From positions 124,001 to 188,000 of the forward strand of contig NZ_JADZLT010000050.1 in NCBI RefSeq assembly GCF_015904235.1: a DNA stretch of 64,000 bases, written 5' to 3'. The DNA is from Methylobrevis albus. GTDB lineage: Bacteria > Pseudomonadota > Alphaproteobacteria > Rhizobiales > Pleomorphomonadaceae. Positions 16,451 to 26,048 of this stretch are shown piece by piece; the stretch's first letter is position 1, and every line of letters begins with the position of its first letter. The translations under genes and the position numbers were made by a program. The notes beneath the pieces are model-generated. The model made no database searches. It was not told the DNA's origin and saw nothing but the letters and a program-made list of their open reading frames with translations.

Positions 16451-19186
16451 ATGAGCCAGGAGCAGATCGACGTCTTCTTCAATCCGAAGGCGGTGGCGCT
16501 GATCGGCGCCAGCCGGACGTCCGGAAGCGTCGGTGCGGTGACGGCGGCAAACCTCGCCGCCACCGCCAAGGCGCGGGTGCTGTTCGTCAACCCGCACGGC
16601 GGCCGCATCGACGGCAACTTCGTGTTCGGCTCGGTCGCGGAACTGCCCGTCGCCCCCGACCTCGGCGTCGTTGCGGTTCCGCCCGCCGCCGTCGAGGAGG
16701 CGGTCGACGCGCTCGGCCGGCGCGGCGCGCGCGGCGCGGTGATCATAACGGCGGGGCTCGGCCGCGGGCCGGGCTCGATCGCCGAGGCCGTGCTCGCCAC
16801 GGCGCGGCGGCACGGCATGCGCCTGATCGGGCCGAACTCGATCGGCCTGATCGCGCCGCCCGCCGGGCTCAACGCGAGTTTCGCGCAGCGCCCGGGCCGT
16901 CCGGGCGACCTTGCGCTGATCTCGCAGTCGGGCGCCATCATCACCAGCGTGCTCGACTGGGCCGAGGTCAACGGCGTCGGCTTCACCGGGCTGGTGTCGA
17001 TCGGCGACGCGCTCGACGTCGGCTTCGCCGACCTGCTCGACCATTTCGCCCTCGACCACCGCACCCGGGCGATCCTGCTCTACGTCGAGGCGATCCGCGA
17101 TGCGCGGGCCTTCATGTCGGCGGCGCGGGCGGCGGCGCGCATGAAGCCGGTCGTCGTCATCAAGTCCGGTCGTCACGAAGCCGCGGCGCGGGCCGCCGCC
17201 TCGCACACCGGGGCGCTCGCCGGCGTCGACGCGGTCTATGACGCCGCCTTCCGCCGCGCCGGCCTGCTCCGCGTGCGCAGCCTCGACGAGCTGTTCGCCG
17301 CCGCCGAGACGCTGACCCACGTGCCGCGCCTCAGCGGCCGGCGGATCGCGATCCTCACCAATGGCGGCGGCGCCGGCGTGATGGCGGTCGATACGCTCGT
17401 CGACCTCGGCGGCAGCCTCGCGGAGCTCTCGCCCGACACCCTAGCCGCGCTCGACGCGGCGCTGCCGGCGACGTGGTCGGGCGCCAATCCGATCGACATC
17501 ATCGGCGACGCCGGTCCGGAGCGCTATGCGGCGGCGACCACCGCCCTGCTCGCCGACCGCGGCGTCGACGCCATCGTCGCGATCAACTGCCCGACCGCCC
17601 TCGCCTCCTCGCGCGAAGCTGCCGAGGCGGTGGTGCAGGCCGTCACGGCGCATCGCGCCAACGCCTTCGTCAAGAAGCCGGTGATGGCGGCGTGGCTAGG
17701 CAGCGACGACGGCTCCGAAGCACTGTTCACCGCCGCGCACATTCCCTGCCTCTCCTCGCCCAACCGCGCCATCCAGGGCGTGATGCATCTCGTGCGCTAC
17801 AACGAGGCGCAGGAGGCGCTGACCGCGACGCCGCCCGATCTGCTCGCCGGGTTTGCGCCCGACCGCGAGACGGCGCGGCGCACGATCCGACGGGCGCTCG
17901 AGGATGAGCGCACCTGGCTGACGGCGAGCGAAGTCGCCGACGTGCTCGCCGCCTACGAGATCCCGGCCCTGCCGGCGATCCTGTGCGCCGATGCCTTCGA
18001 GGCGGTGGACGCGGCGAAGACGCTGCTCGCGAGCTACAAGGCGGTGGTGGCGAAGATCGCCTCGCCCGACATCATCCACAAATCCGACGTCGGCGGCGTC
18101 GAGCTAGAGCTCAGCACGCCGGAGGCGGTGATCCACGCCATGCGCCGGATCGTCGGCCGGGCGCGCGACATGCGCCCCGAGGCCCGCATCGACGGCATCA
18201 CCCTGCATCCGATGGTGATCGCGCCGAAGGCGGTCGAGCTCATCGCCGGCGTCGCCGACGATCCGCTGTTCGGCCCGGTGGTGGTGTTCGGCCGCGGCGG
18301 CACGGCGGTGGAGGTGATCGACGACAAGGCGCTGGCGCTGCCGCCGCTCGACGTCAACCTCGCGCTCGACCTCGTCGCGCGCACCCGCGTCTCGCGCCAG
18401 ATCGCCGGCTACCGCGACCGCAAGCCCGTCGACCGCGAGGCGCTGGCGATCCTGCTGGTGCGGCTGTCGCTGCTGGTCGCCGAACATCCCGAAATCCGCG
18501 AGATCGACCTCAACCCGATCATCGCGGACGCCGAGCGGATCGTCGTCGTCGACGCCCGCATCTCGGTCGCCGCCGACACCAGCCCGACCATCGTGCACGA
18601 GGCACGGCCAGCCGGGCACCCGCGCCTCGCCATCCGCCCCTATCCCAGCGAGTGGGAGAGCCGGATCACGCTGAAGAACGGCATGGCCGTGCTGATGCGG
18701 CCGCTGCGGCCAGAGGACGAACGGCTCTATCCGCCGTTCTTCGCGCGGATGAGCGCCGAGGACATGCGGCTGCGCTTCTTTGCCCGGGTGCGGGAGTTCG
18801 GCCACGCCTTCATCGCCCGCCTGACCCAGATCGACTACGCTCGCGCCATGGCCTTCATCGCCATCGACGAGGCGACCGGCGAGATGCTCGGCGCGGTGCG
18901 GCTGCACGGCGATCCGGACGGTGTCACCGGCGAGTATGCCATCGCGGTCCGCTCCGACCTCAAGGGCGCCGGGCTCGGCTGGGCGCTGATGCGGCGGATC
19001 ATCGCCTTTGCCGCCAAGGAGGGCTACGGCCGCATCCGCGGCGAGGTGCTGCGCGAGAACCGCACCATGCTGGCGATGTGCGAGGCGCTCGGCTTCGTCG
19101 CGGTGCCCGAGCCCGACGCGCAGGAGATCATGATGGTGACGCTCGACGTGCGCAGCGCCATGGTCGCCGAAGGCGTGACGGTCTGA
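16451..19186 (+). CDS. NDP-forming acyl-CoA synthetase fused to GNAT acetyltransferase
   Basis: This 911-residue protein joins CoA-binding, succinyl-CoA-ligase-like and ATP-grasp domains (about 1-700) to a C-terminal GNAT domain (about 735-905; acetyl-CoA loop in DLKGAGLGWALM). The domain order matches protein lysine acetyltransferase Pat/PatZ, which acetylates acetyl-CoA synthetase. Visible motifs are PNSIGL at 128-133, SHTGALAG at 251-258 with the potential phospho-His252, and TNGGGAGV at 303-310. The His is the ADP-forming-synthetase catalytic position, so this protein may keep ligase activity as well. The start at 16451 gives the usual N-terminus (FFNPKAVALIGAS). Confidence 0.9.
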   Translation: MSQEQIDVFFNPKAVALIGASRTSGSVGAVTAANLAATAKARVLFVNPHGGRIDGNFVFGSVAELPVAPDLGVVAVPPAAVEEAVDALGRRGARGAVIITAGLGRGPGSIAEAVLATARRHGMRLIGPNSIGLIAPPAGLNASFAQRPGRPGDLALISQSGAIITSVLDWAEVNGVGFTGLVSIGDALDVGFADLLDHFALDHRTRAILLYVEAIRDARAFMSAARAAARMKPVVVIKSGRHEAAARAAASHTGALAGVDAVYDAAFRRAGLLRVRSLDELFAAAETLTHVPRLSGRRIAILTNGGGAGVMAVDTLVDLGGSLAELSPDTLAALDAALPATWSGANPIDIIGDAGPERYAAATTALLADRGVDAIVAINCPTALASSREAAEAVVQAVTAHRANAFVKKPVMAAWLGSDDGSEALFTAAHIPCLSSPNRAIQGVMHLVRYNEAQEALTATPPDLLAGFAPDRETARRTIRRALEDERTWLTASEVADVLAAYEIPALPAILCADAFEAVDAAKTLLASYKAVVAKIASPDIIHKSDVGGVELELSTPEAVIHAMRRIVGRARDMRPEARIDGITLHPMVIAPKAVELIAGVADDPLFGPVVVFGRGGTAVEVIDDKALALPPLDVNLALDLVARTRVSRQIAGYRDRKPVDREALAILLVRLSLLVAEHPEIREIDLNPIIADAERIVVVDARISVAADTSPTIVHEARPAGHPRLAIRPYPSEWESRITLKNGMAVLMRPLRPEDERLYPPFFARMSAEDMRLRFFARVREFGHAFIARLTQIDYARAMAFIAIDEATGEMLGAVRLHGDPDGVTGEYAIAVRSDLKGAGLGWALMRRIIAFAAKEGYGRIRGEVLRENRTMLAMCEALGFVAVPEPDAQEIMMVTLDVRSAMVAEGVTV

Positions 19187-19311
19187 ATCGCGCTCGGCCA
19201 GCGTCGAGATGTCGCATGGTTAAGTGCAGGTTTCGGCGATTTGCAGAATTTGTTTATCATTTCTGAATATCGTTGCCCTCTACGACCGACCAAGGTCGAG
19301 GGGGGAATCCG

Positions 19312-21699
19312 ATGTCGGCAGTCTCGTTTGCCAGCAACCGTTCGATCGGCGTGAAGATTGCCGCGGGCGTTGTGGCCGTCACCTTGCTCGGCGGGCTCGT
19401 CGGCGGTGTCGGCCTGCTCGGCATCCGCACGCTCGGCCTCGCCGTCGACCAGACCTCCCGCTCCGCCTCGATCCTCGCCGACGTCAACAACGCCGGCAAC
19501 GCCGTCGACCGCTTCGTCGAGACGCGCGACCCGGCGACCAGCGCCGACGCGCAGGCGAAGCTGCAGGCGATAGCGGGCAAGCTCGACGCGCTCGGCGGCC
19601 GCGGCGAACCGGGCCTCGCCACCGCCTATGATGCGCTCGACGGCTTCGCGGTGGAAATCGGCACGCTGGAAACCGCGACGGGCCGCATCGACGCGGCCGT
19701 CGCGGCGATCGAGGCCGCGACCAAGGACCTCGGCAAGGCGACGCTGAAGGTCGTCTCGATGCTGACGGCCAGGGCGGACGCGCTCTCGACCGGCACCGAC
19801 GAGATCCGCACCCGCATGCGCCAGATCGACGAGCTCGGCCGCATGGCGGCCGGCGTCGAGGCGGGCGCGCTGCGCACCAGCCTCGCGCTCACCACCTACG
19901 TCATCACCTCCGACCCGATGGAACTGCGCACGGCGCGCGACGCGATCCGCGACATGCAGACCCAGGTCCGCGACCTCGCCGCCAGCACGCTGATCCTGCA
20001 GACGAAATCCCACGCGACCGGCATCGCCAACGACCTCGCCATGCTCGAGGCCGTGCTGAAGGCGATGGTCGAGGCCTCCAACCTCACCGAGATCGAGCAG
20101 CACCGCGGCACCGCCGTCGCCGCCACCGCGCGGATGACGCAGCGGGTCGGCACGCTGCGCTCGATCCTGACGGCGACGCTGCGGGCCGCCGAGGCGGAAG
20201 TCAGCTCCAACGACGGCGACCGCGTCACCAGCATCGCCGGTGTCGAGGCCGGCCGCTCGTTCGGCAACGCCGTCAACCATCTCGCCATCGACCTGATCCG
20301 CTATCGCCTGACGCCGACCGAGCCGGTGGCGAAGAGCGTCACCGCGCGCTTCCGCATGCTCGGCGTGATGGGCGCCGAAGTGAAGAAGACCGGCATCGCC
20401 GACCCGACCGACACCCTCGCCGCCACCACGGCGAGCTTCGACCAGCTCGTCGCCGCGACCGGCGCCTACGCCGCCGCCCGCGAATCGGCGCGCGCCCAGG
20501 CGGCCGAGGCGATCTCGGCGATCGAGCAGGTCGTCGCCAGCCGCGCCAGTTCGGCGAGCGCCAGCGAATCCTCGACCTCCTGGACCATGATCGTCACCAT
20601 CGCCGGCGCGCTGGTGCTGGCGCTCGCGGTCGCCGCGCTGCTCAGCCGCCTGATCGCCGGCCCGATCGCCGGGATCACCGGGGCGATGCGCCGGCTCGCC
20701 GACGGCGACACCGACGTCGTGATCGACACCAAGGAACGGCGCGACGAGATCGGCGGCATGCTCGCCGCCGTCCGCGTGTTCCGCGACAACGCCGTGGAGC
20801 GCCGTCGCCTCAGCGCCGCCGCCGAGCGCGAGAACCACGCCCGCGCCGATCGCCAGGCCCGGATCGAGGCGATGATCGGCGCGTTCCGCTCCGAGATCGA
20901 AACGCTGGTCGACGCCGTCGGCAACAATGCCGACCAGATGGAAGCGACCGCCCGGGCGCTGTCGGAAATCGCCAACGAGGCGGTCGACCGCACGTCGAGC
21001 GCCACCCGCGCCTCGGACGAGGCATCGGGCAATGTGCAGACCGTCGCCGCGGCGGCGGAGGAACTCGCCGCCAGCATCGGCGAGATCGGCCGGCAGGTGG
21101 AGATCGCGACCGCGACGGTGACCCGCGCCAGCGCGACCGCGAAAACCACCGACGACAAGATCGCCAGCCTCGCCGCCGGTGCGGAGCGGATCGGCAATGT
21201 CGTCGCGCTGATCAAGGCGATCGCCGAGCAGACCAACCTGCTCGCCCTCAACGCCACCATCGAGGCGGCGCGGGCCGGCGAATCCGGGCGCGGCTTCGCC
21301 GTGGTCGCCTCCGAAGTGAAGAGCCTCGCGAGCCAGACCGCCAAGGCGACCGAGGACATCGCGACCCAGATCGCCGCGATCCAGACGGGCACGGCCGAGG
21401 CCGTCGAGGCGATCCGGGCTATCACCGCCACGATGACCGATGTCGACCGCGCCACCTCGGCGATCGCCGACTCGATCATCGAGCAGGGCCACGCGACCAG
21501 CGAGATCTCCGAGAACGCCCAGCGCGCCGCCGCCGGAACCGGCGCCGTCGTCACCGAGACCGGCGCGCTGCACCGGGTGGTGGCCGAGACCACCCAGTCG
21601 GCCGCCCAGGTGCTCGACGTCTCGCAGGACGTCAACAGCCAGGCCGCCGCGCTGCGCACCGTCGTCGACCGCTTCCTGACCAGCGTCCGCGCAGCCTGA
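19312..21699 (+). CDS. Methyl-accepting chemotaxis protein
   Basis: This 795-residue chemoreceptor has a first membrane helix at about residues 12-37 and a long helical periplasmic sensor of the HBM type. A second membrane helix lies around 435-457, followed by HAMP and a cytoplasmic signalling domain. The conserved hairpin tip is [20 protein letters not shown], followed by [15 protein letters not shown]. It lacks a C-terminal CheR/CheB tether pentapeptide. No other chemotaxis genes are in the window, so it is an orphan receptor. GAGGGGGG lies 6 nt before the chosen ATG. Confidence 0.95.
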   Translation: MSAVSFASNRSIGVKIAAGVVAVTLLGGLVGGVGLLGIRTLGLAVDQTSRSASILADVNNAGNAVDRFVETRDPATSADAQAKLQAIAGKLDALGGRGEPGLATAYDALDGFAVEIGTLETATGRIDAAVAAIEAATKDLGKATLKVVSMLTARADALSTGTDEIRTRMRQIDELGRMAAGVEAGALRTSLALTTYVITSDPMELRTARDAIRDMQTQVRDLAASTLILQTKSHATGIANDLAMLEAVLKAMVEASNLTEIEQHRGTAVAATARMTQRVGTLRSILTATLRAAEAEVSSNDGDRVTSIAGVEAGRSFGNAVNHLAIDLIRYRLTPTEPVAKSVTARFRMLGVMGAEVKKTGIADPTDTLAATTASFDQLVAATGAYAAARESARAQAAEAISAIEQVVASRASSASASESSTSWTMIVTIAGALVLALAVAALLSRLIAGPIAGITGAMRRLADGDTDVVIDTKERRDEIGGMLAAVRVFRDNAVERRRLSAAAERENHARADRQARIEAMIGAFRSEIETLVDAVGNNADQMEATARALSEIANEAVDRTSSATRASDEASGNVQTVAAAAEELAASIGEIGRQVEIATATVTRASATAKTTDDKIASLAAGAERIGNVVALIKAIAEQTNLLALNATIEAARAGESGRGFAVVASEVKSLASQTAKATEDIATQIAAIQTGTAEAVEAIRAITATMTDVDRATSAIADSIIEQGHATSEISENAQRAAAGTGAVVTETGALHRVVAETTQSAAQVLDVSQDVNSQAAALRTVVDRFLTSVRAA

Positions 21700-21712
21700 C
21701 GCCGCGCCGGCG

Positions 21713-23392
21713 TCAGCCCCGGCTGGCGGCGGCGCGCAGGGCCGTGATCGTCGTCGTCGGGGTGATCGCCTCGGGGTCGACCTTGAGGTGCAGCAGGGCC
21801 GGCCGGCCCGCCGCCAGCGCCCTTTCGAAGGCCGGCGCGAACTCCTCCGTCCGCTCCACGGTCTCGCCGAAGCCGCCGTAGGCGCGGGCGAGCGCCGCGA
21901 AATCCGGATTGACGAGGTCGGTCGCGACGACCCGGGCCGGGTAATTGCGCTCCTGGTGCATGCGGATCGTGCCGTAGATGCCGTTGTCGACGACGATGAC
22001 GATGACCGCCGCCTCCGCCTGCATCGCCGTGCCGAATTCCTGGCAGGTCATCTGGAAACAGCCGTCGCCGGCAAAGGCGATCACCGGCGCCTCCGGGCGG
22101 GCGAGCTTCGCCGCGATCGCGGCCGGCAGGCCGTAGCCCATCGAACCCGAGGTCGGCGCGGCCTGCGTGCCGAAGCGGCGGAAGCGCCAGAAGCGGTGCA
22201 CCCAGGTGGCATAGTTGCCGGCGCCGTTGGTGAGCACGGCGTCGTCCGGCAGACGGTCGCGCAGCACGCGGATGACGTCGCCCATCTGCACAGCGCCCGG
22301 CGTCGCCGGCGGCTCGTCGCTCCAGGCGTGATAATCGGCATTGGCCGCGCGCGTTTCGGCGCCCCAGACGATCCGGTTCGGCGGCTGCAGCCCTTCGGCG
22401 GCTGCGGCAAAGCCCTGCGGGCTGGCGAGAATCGAGAGGTCGGCGTGGTAGACGCGGCCGAGTTCCTCGACGTCGGCGTGGACGTGCACCAGCGGCACGC
22501 CGGCATCGGGAATGCCGAACAGCGAATAGCCCTGCGAGGGCATCTCCGAGAGCCGGCCGCCGACCAGCAGCACGAGGTCGGAGCTCTTGATGCGGGCGAG
22601 CAGCGCCGGGTTGGCGCCGATGCCGAGGTCGCCGGCGTAGTTCGCATGACCGTTGTCGAACAGCATCTGGCGGCGGAACGAGCAGGTCACGGGCAGGTCG
22701 AAGCGCTCGGCGAAGCGCTGGAAGGCGGCGGTCGCGGCCGGCGTCCAGCCGGCGCCGCCGAGCACGGCGATGGGTCGCTCGGCCGCCCAGAGGCGCTTCT
22801 GCAACTGCACCATCAGGTTGAGCCCGGGGCTGACGGCGACGGGCAGGCGCGGCCGCAGCGGGCCCGCGGCGACCGCCTCGTGCAGCATGTCCTCGGGCAG
22901 CGCCACCACCACCGGCCCGGGCCGGCCGGCGAGCGCGACCTGGAAGGCGCGGCCGACGAGCTCGGCGGTGCGCGCCGGGTCGTCGATCTCGACCACCCAT
23001 TTGGCGATCGTGCCGAACACGGCCTTGTAGTCGAGTTCCTGGAAGGCCTCGCGCTCCTTCATGTCGCGGCCGACCTGGCCGACGAACAGGACCATGGGTG
23101 AGGAATCCTGCGCCGCGACGTGCAGACCGGCGGCGGCGTTGGTGGCGCCGGGGCCGCGTGTCACGAAGGCAACGCCGACCTCGCCGGTGAGCTTGCCGGT
23201 CGCCTCGGCCATCATCGCGGCGCCGCCTTCCTGGCGGCAGACGATGGTCCGGATCGGCGAATCATGCAGCGCGTCGAGCACCGCGAGATAGCTCTCGCCG
23301 GGCACGCAGAAGACGCGGCTGACGCCCTGGGCTTCGAGCAGGTCGACAATCAGGCGCGCGGCGCTGCGGCTGGCGGCGGGGGAAGCGGACAT
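21713..23392 (-). CDS. ThDP-dependent acetolactate-synthase-like enzyme
   Basis: This 559-residue protein has the three-domain build of the acetolactate synthase/pyruvate oxidase family: N-terminal pyrimidine domain with catalytic Glu55 (CRQEGGAAMMAEATG), central domain, and C-terminal pyrophosphate domain with GDG at 443-445 and Asn471. It differs from a biosynthetic IlvB and has no IlvH partner here, so the substrate is probably another 2-oxo acid or acyl-CoA. It lies 96 bp downstream of the Amt-kinase gene on the same strand. A role in amino-acid or C2 metabolism is possible but not shown. Confidence 0.85.
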   Translation of the reverse strand: MSASPAASRSAARLIVDLLEAQGVSRVFCVPGESYLAVLDALHDSPIRTIVCRQEGGAAMMAEATGKLTGEVGVAFVTRGPGATNAAAGLHVAAQDSSPMVLFVGQVGRDMKEREAFQELDYKAVFGTIAKWVVEIDDPARTAELVGRAFQVALAGRPGPVVVALPEDMLHEAVAAGPLRPRLPVAVSPGLNLMVQLQKRLWAAERPIAVLGGAGWTPAATAAFQRFAERFDLPVTCSFRRQMLFDNGHANYAGDLGIGANPALLARIKSSDLVLLVGGRLSEMPSQGYSLFGIPDAGVPLVHVHADVEELGRVYHADLSILASPQGFAAAAEGLQPPNRIVWGAETRAANADYHAWSDEPPATPGAVQMGDVIRVLRDRLPDDAVLTNGAGNYATWVHRFWRFRRFGTQAAPTSGSMGYGLPAAIAAKLARPEAPVIAFAGDGCFQMTCQEFGTAMQAEAAVIVIVVDNGIYGTIRMHQERNYPARVVATDLVNPDFAALARAYGGFGETVERTEEFAPAFERALAAGRPALLHLKVDPEAITPTTTITALRAAASRG

Positions 23393-23488
23393 GGCGGGGG
23401 TGAAGTCCTCGGCTGGGCGGCATCGCGGCGGGACGCCACCGGCGTCCGTTTCGCGCGACCATAGTCAGCCGGGACCGCCAAGGAAAGG

Positions 23489-25690
23489 TCAGGCGACGGC
23501 GCGCAGGGCGCGGCGGCCGGCGGTGGGCAGCCTGGCCGTGACGCGGGTGCCGACGCCCTTCTCGCTGCGGATCACCAGTTCGCCGCCGGCCTGGCGCATC
23601 AGCCGCGAGACGAGCGCCAGCGAAAGACCGAAGGTCTCGCGGCCGTCCTCGGGGGTGCGGAACGGATCCTCGACCAGGGCGATCTCGGCGTCGGACATGC
23701 CGATGCCGGAATCCGTCACCTCGATCGTCGCCATGGCGTGGTCGCGCGACACGGCGATCTGGACGACGCCGCCGTCGCGGTTGAAGACGATGGCGTTCTC
23801 GATCACGACCTTCAGGACGCGCCGCAGCACGCTGGCGGCCACCCCCGCCGCGCCGACGTCGGGGGCGATCTCCGTCGCCATCAGCACGTTGTAGACCGAG
23901 GCCTGCGAGCGGAAGCTGTCGACGACTTCGCGCACGGCGGCGCGCAGGTCGGTCGCGACCTCGCGGGTGTCCTCGGTCGAGGTCAGGGCGGCGCAGTAGT
24001 CCGATACCGTCTCCACCTTGCGGCAGAAGGTGTGGGTCTTGTCGCGCGCGGTCTCGACGAAACCGAGGATCATGTCGACGTCGGTTTCGAGGCGCAGCCG
24101 CGCGGTGAGGCTGTCGAGATCGCGCACGAGGCGGCCGACGAGCTGGTTGAGCCGACGCGCCGCGCCGAGCCGGTCGCCCTCGGCGCCGAGGGTGAAGAGA
24201 TCGGAGCCGACCGTCTGCGAGACGATCAGGCAAGCCTCCTCCATCGCAAAGCGCAGATCCTGGTCGAGGCGCTCGATCACCGCGGCCATGTCGCGGCGCT
24301 CCTCGGTCGAGCCGCCTTCGCGGGCGGTGGTCAACTGCCAGCGCCGGGCGGAGAGCACGTCGCGGAAACCGGTCAGCGATTCGACCGCGGGGTCGAGCAC
24401 GTCGACCGAGATCACCTCGTCGGCCTGGTCGAACAGGTCGCCGAGCCGGTTGCGCGGCGTCGTCGCGCTGAAGCGGCCGATGAGGTGCGCCATGTCGGTG
24501 GTGACGCCGTGCTCGGCGACGTTGAGGCCGCGGCGCTCGACGTCGGGATCGACGCGGACGCGGATGACGACGGCCGCGAGACGGACCGCGGTGTAGACGA
24601 CGCCGAAGCTCCAGGCCGCGCAGACGACGACGCCGGTGAACTGGACGCCGACCGCGTGCAGCAGGCCGTCGAGCGAGGGGGGAACGTCGGCGATGTTGAC
24701 GAAGGGCACCGCCAGCGTGCCGAGCACGCCGGGCGCGAGGTGGGCGGGCACCGCGCCGATGGCGTCGTCGATCTCGGCCTTTTCGAGCCAGCTGCGGACC
24801 GGAATGACCACGGCGCCGCCGAGCAGGCCGAGCGCGACGGCAGCAATGGGCGAGACGATGTCGGCGGAGGCGGTGACGGCGACGAGGCCGCCGATGACGC
24901 CGTTCCCGATGTCGAAGACGCCGGCCGGGCGACCGGGAATCACATGCAGCAGCAAGGTCACGGCACCACCGGTCGCGCCCGCGAGCAGGGTGCACAGGAT
25001 GATCTGCGGCACCCGGTCGGTGAAGCCGAGCAGGCTGCCGCCGTTGAAGCCGATCCAGCCGATGAAGATCAGGAAGACGCCGAGCATCGAGAACGGCACG
25101 CCTTGCGCCTGCACCGGGAACCGGTTGCCGCCGAAGCGGCCGATGCGCGGGCCGATCGCGATCATCGCCGCGAGTGCCGACCAGCCGCCGACGGAGTGCA
25201 CCACCGTCGATCCGGCGAAGTCACGGAAGCCGAGCGCCTTCAGCCACCCGGCCCCCTCCCCCGCCGGACCCGAGCCCCAGGCCCAGTGCCCGAACACAGG
25301 GTAGACGAAGCCCGCGAGCAGGAGCGCGAAGCAGAGATAGGCGACGAAGGTGATGCGCTCGGCGACGGCACCCGAGACGATGGTGGCGGCCGTCGAGCAG
25401 AACATCACCTGGAAGTAGATGAAGGCCGTGGTGTAGCCGTTCGTCCCGCTCGCCAGCCACGGCCCCTGTCCGATCAGGCCGAGATGCGTCGAGCCGAACA
25501 TCATGCCGTAGCCGACCGCCCAGAAGGCGAGCGCGGCAATGCAGAAATCGGCGAGATTCTTCGCGGCGACGTTGACGTTGTTCTTGGCGCGAACGGCCCC
25601 GCTTTCGAGGCCGAGGAAGCCCGGCTGCATGAACAACACGAGTGTTCCGCACAAGATCAACCAGAGCGTGTCGAGGGTGACCTGGCCCAT
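23489..25690 (-). CDS. Ammonium transporter-histidine kinase fusion
   Basis: The 733-residue protein is an Amt channel (about 1-380) fused to a cytoplasmic helical region and a HATPase_c domain (about 580-722). The Amt part keeps the twin histidines His165 (STVVHSVGG) and His317 (VPAHLAPG) and Asp157. The kinase part has the N-box (VIENAIVFN, Asn632), the G1 box DSGIGM at 660-665 and the G2 region near 705-714. The helix before it has HTFCRK at 553-558 in place of a usual H-box, so it may not autophosphorylate normally. Amt-kinase fusions act as ammonium sensors in Kuenenia; a similar sensing role is inferred. No partner response regulator is adjacent. Confidence 0.88.
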   Translation of the reverse strand: MGQVTLDTLWLILCGTLVLFMQPGFLGLESGAVRAKNNVNVAAKNLADFCIAALAFWAVGYGMMFGSTHLGLIGQGPWLASGTNGYTTAFIYFQVMFCSTAATIVSGAVAERITFVAYLCFALLLAGFVYPVFGHWAWGSGPAGEGAGWLKALGFRDFAGSTVVHSVGGWSALAAMIAIGPRIGRFGGNRFPVQAQGVPFSMLGVFLIFIGWIGFNGGSLLGFTDRVPQIILCTLLAGATGGAVTLLLHVIPGRPAGVFDIGNGVIGGLVAVTASADIVSPIAAVALGLLGGAVVIPVRSWLEKAEIDDAIGAVPAHLAPGVLGTLAVPFVNIADVPPSLDGLLHAVGVQFTGVVVCAAWSFGVVYTAVRLAAVVIRVRVDPDVERRGLNVAEHGVTTDMAHLIGRFSATTPRNRLGDLFDQADEVISVDVLDPAVESLTGFRDVLSARRWQLTTAREGGSTEERRDMAAVIERLDQDLRFAMEEACLIVSQTVGSDLFTLGAEGDRLGAARRLNQLVGRLVRDLDSLTARLRLETDVDMILGFVETARDKTHTFCRKVETVSDYCAALTSTEDTREVATDLRAAVREVVDSFRSQASVYNVLMATEIAPDVGAAGVAASVLRRVLKVVIENAIVFNRDGGVVQIAVSRDHAMATIEVTDSGIGMSDAEIALVEDPFRTPEDGRETFGLSLALVSRLMRQAGGELVIRSEKGVGTRVTARLPTAGRRALRAVA

Positions 25691-25814
25691 TCAGCTTCCG
25701 ATGCCAATGCCAATATCCAGCACCGACCATGCCGAGCGGGGCCTTACAATCACGTTAAATCAAGGAATGTCCTGATCTTTTCCAAATTGTATCACCTGCC
25801 GCGAACCATTTGAT

Positions 25815-26048
25815 TCAGCTTGCTGCGCGCTCGTCGCGCAGGGCCGTGAGCGCACGGCGCGCGAGATCGTCGAGGCCTTCGCCGCCGGCATCGAGATGCG
25901 CGTCGATCGCCTTGCGCATGCGCGGATCCCAATAGAGCCGGATGTGCTCGGAGATCTGCGGCAGGGCGCGCTCCTCGCCCTGGATCATCATGTTGCGGGC
26001 GATCTGGTTCGCCATCATCACCAGCGTATCGAGCGTCTTATGCGACAT
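25815..26048 (-). CDS. fdsD: Formate dehydrogenase delta subunit FdsD
   Basis: This 77-residue protein is the small FdsD subunit of the NAD-linked formate dehydrogenase, thought to help assembly or stability of the complex. The family wording is clear: LDTLVMMANQIARNM, then HIRLYWDPRMRKAI. Its ATG at 26048 overlaps the end of fdhD by 11 nt, so translation is probably coupled. It closes the fds operon. Confidence 0.93.
   Translation of the reverse strand: MSHKTLDTLVMMANQIARNMMIQGEERALPQISEHIRLYWDPRMRKAIDAHLDAGGEGLDDLARRALTALRDERAAS

Noticed and set aside
19024-21573. 849-codon minus-strand frame opposite the chemoreceptor
   Set aside because: Low-complexity Gly/Arg/Asp sequence with no motifs; the plus strand carries a complete chemoreceptor.
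20466-23000. 844-codon minus-strand frame spanning the ThDP enzyme and chemoreceptor
   Set aside because: It runs out of frame through two well-recognised genes and contains no recognisable domain.
23738-25813. 691-codon plus-strand frame opposite the Amt-kinase gene
   Set aside because: Asp/Glu/Val/Ala-rich shadow of a gene whose domains are clear on the minus strand.
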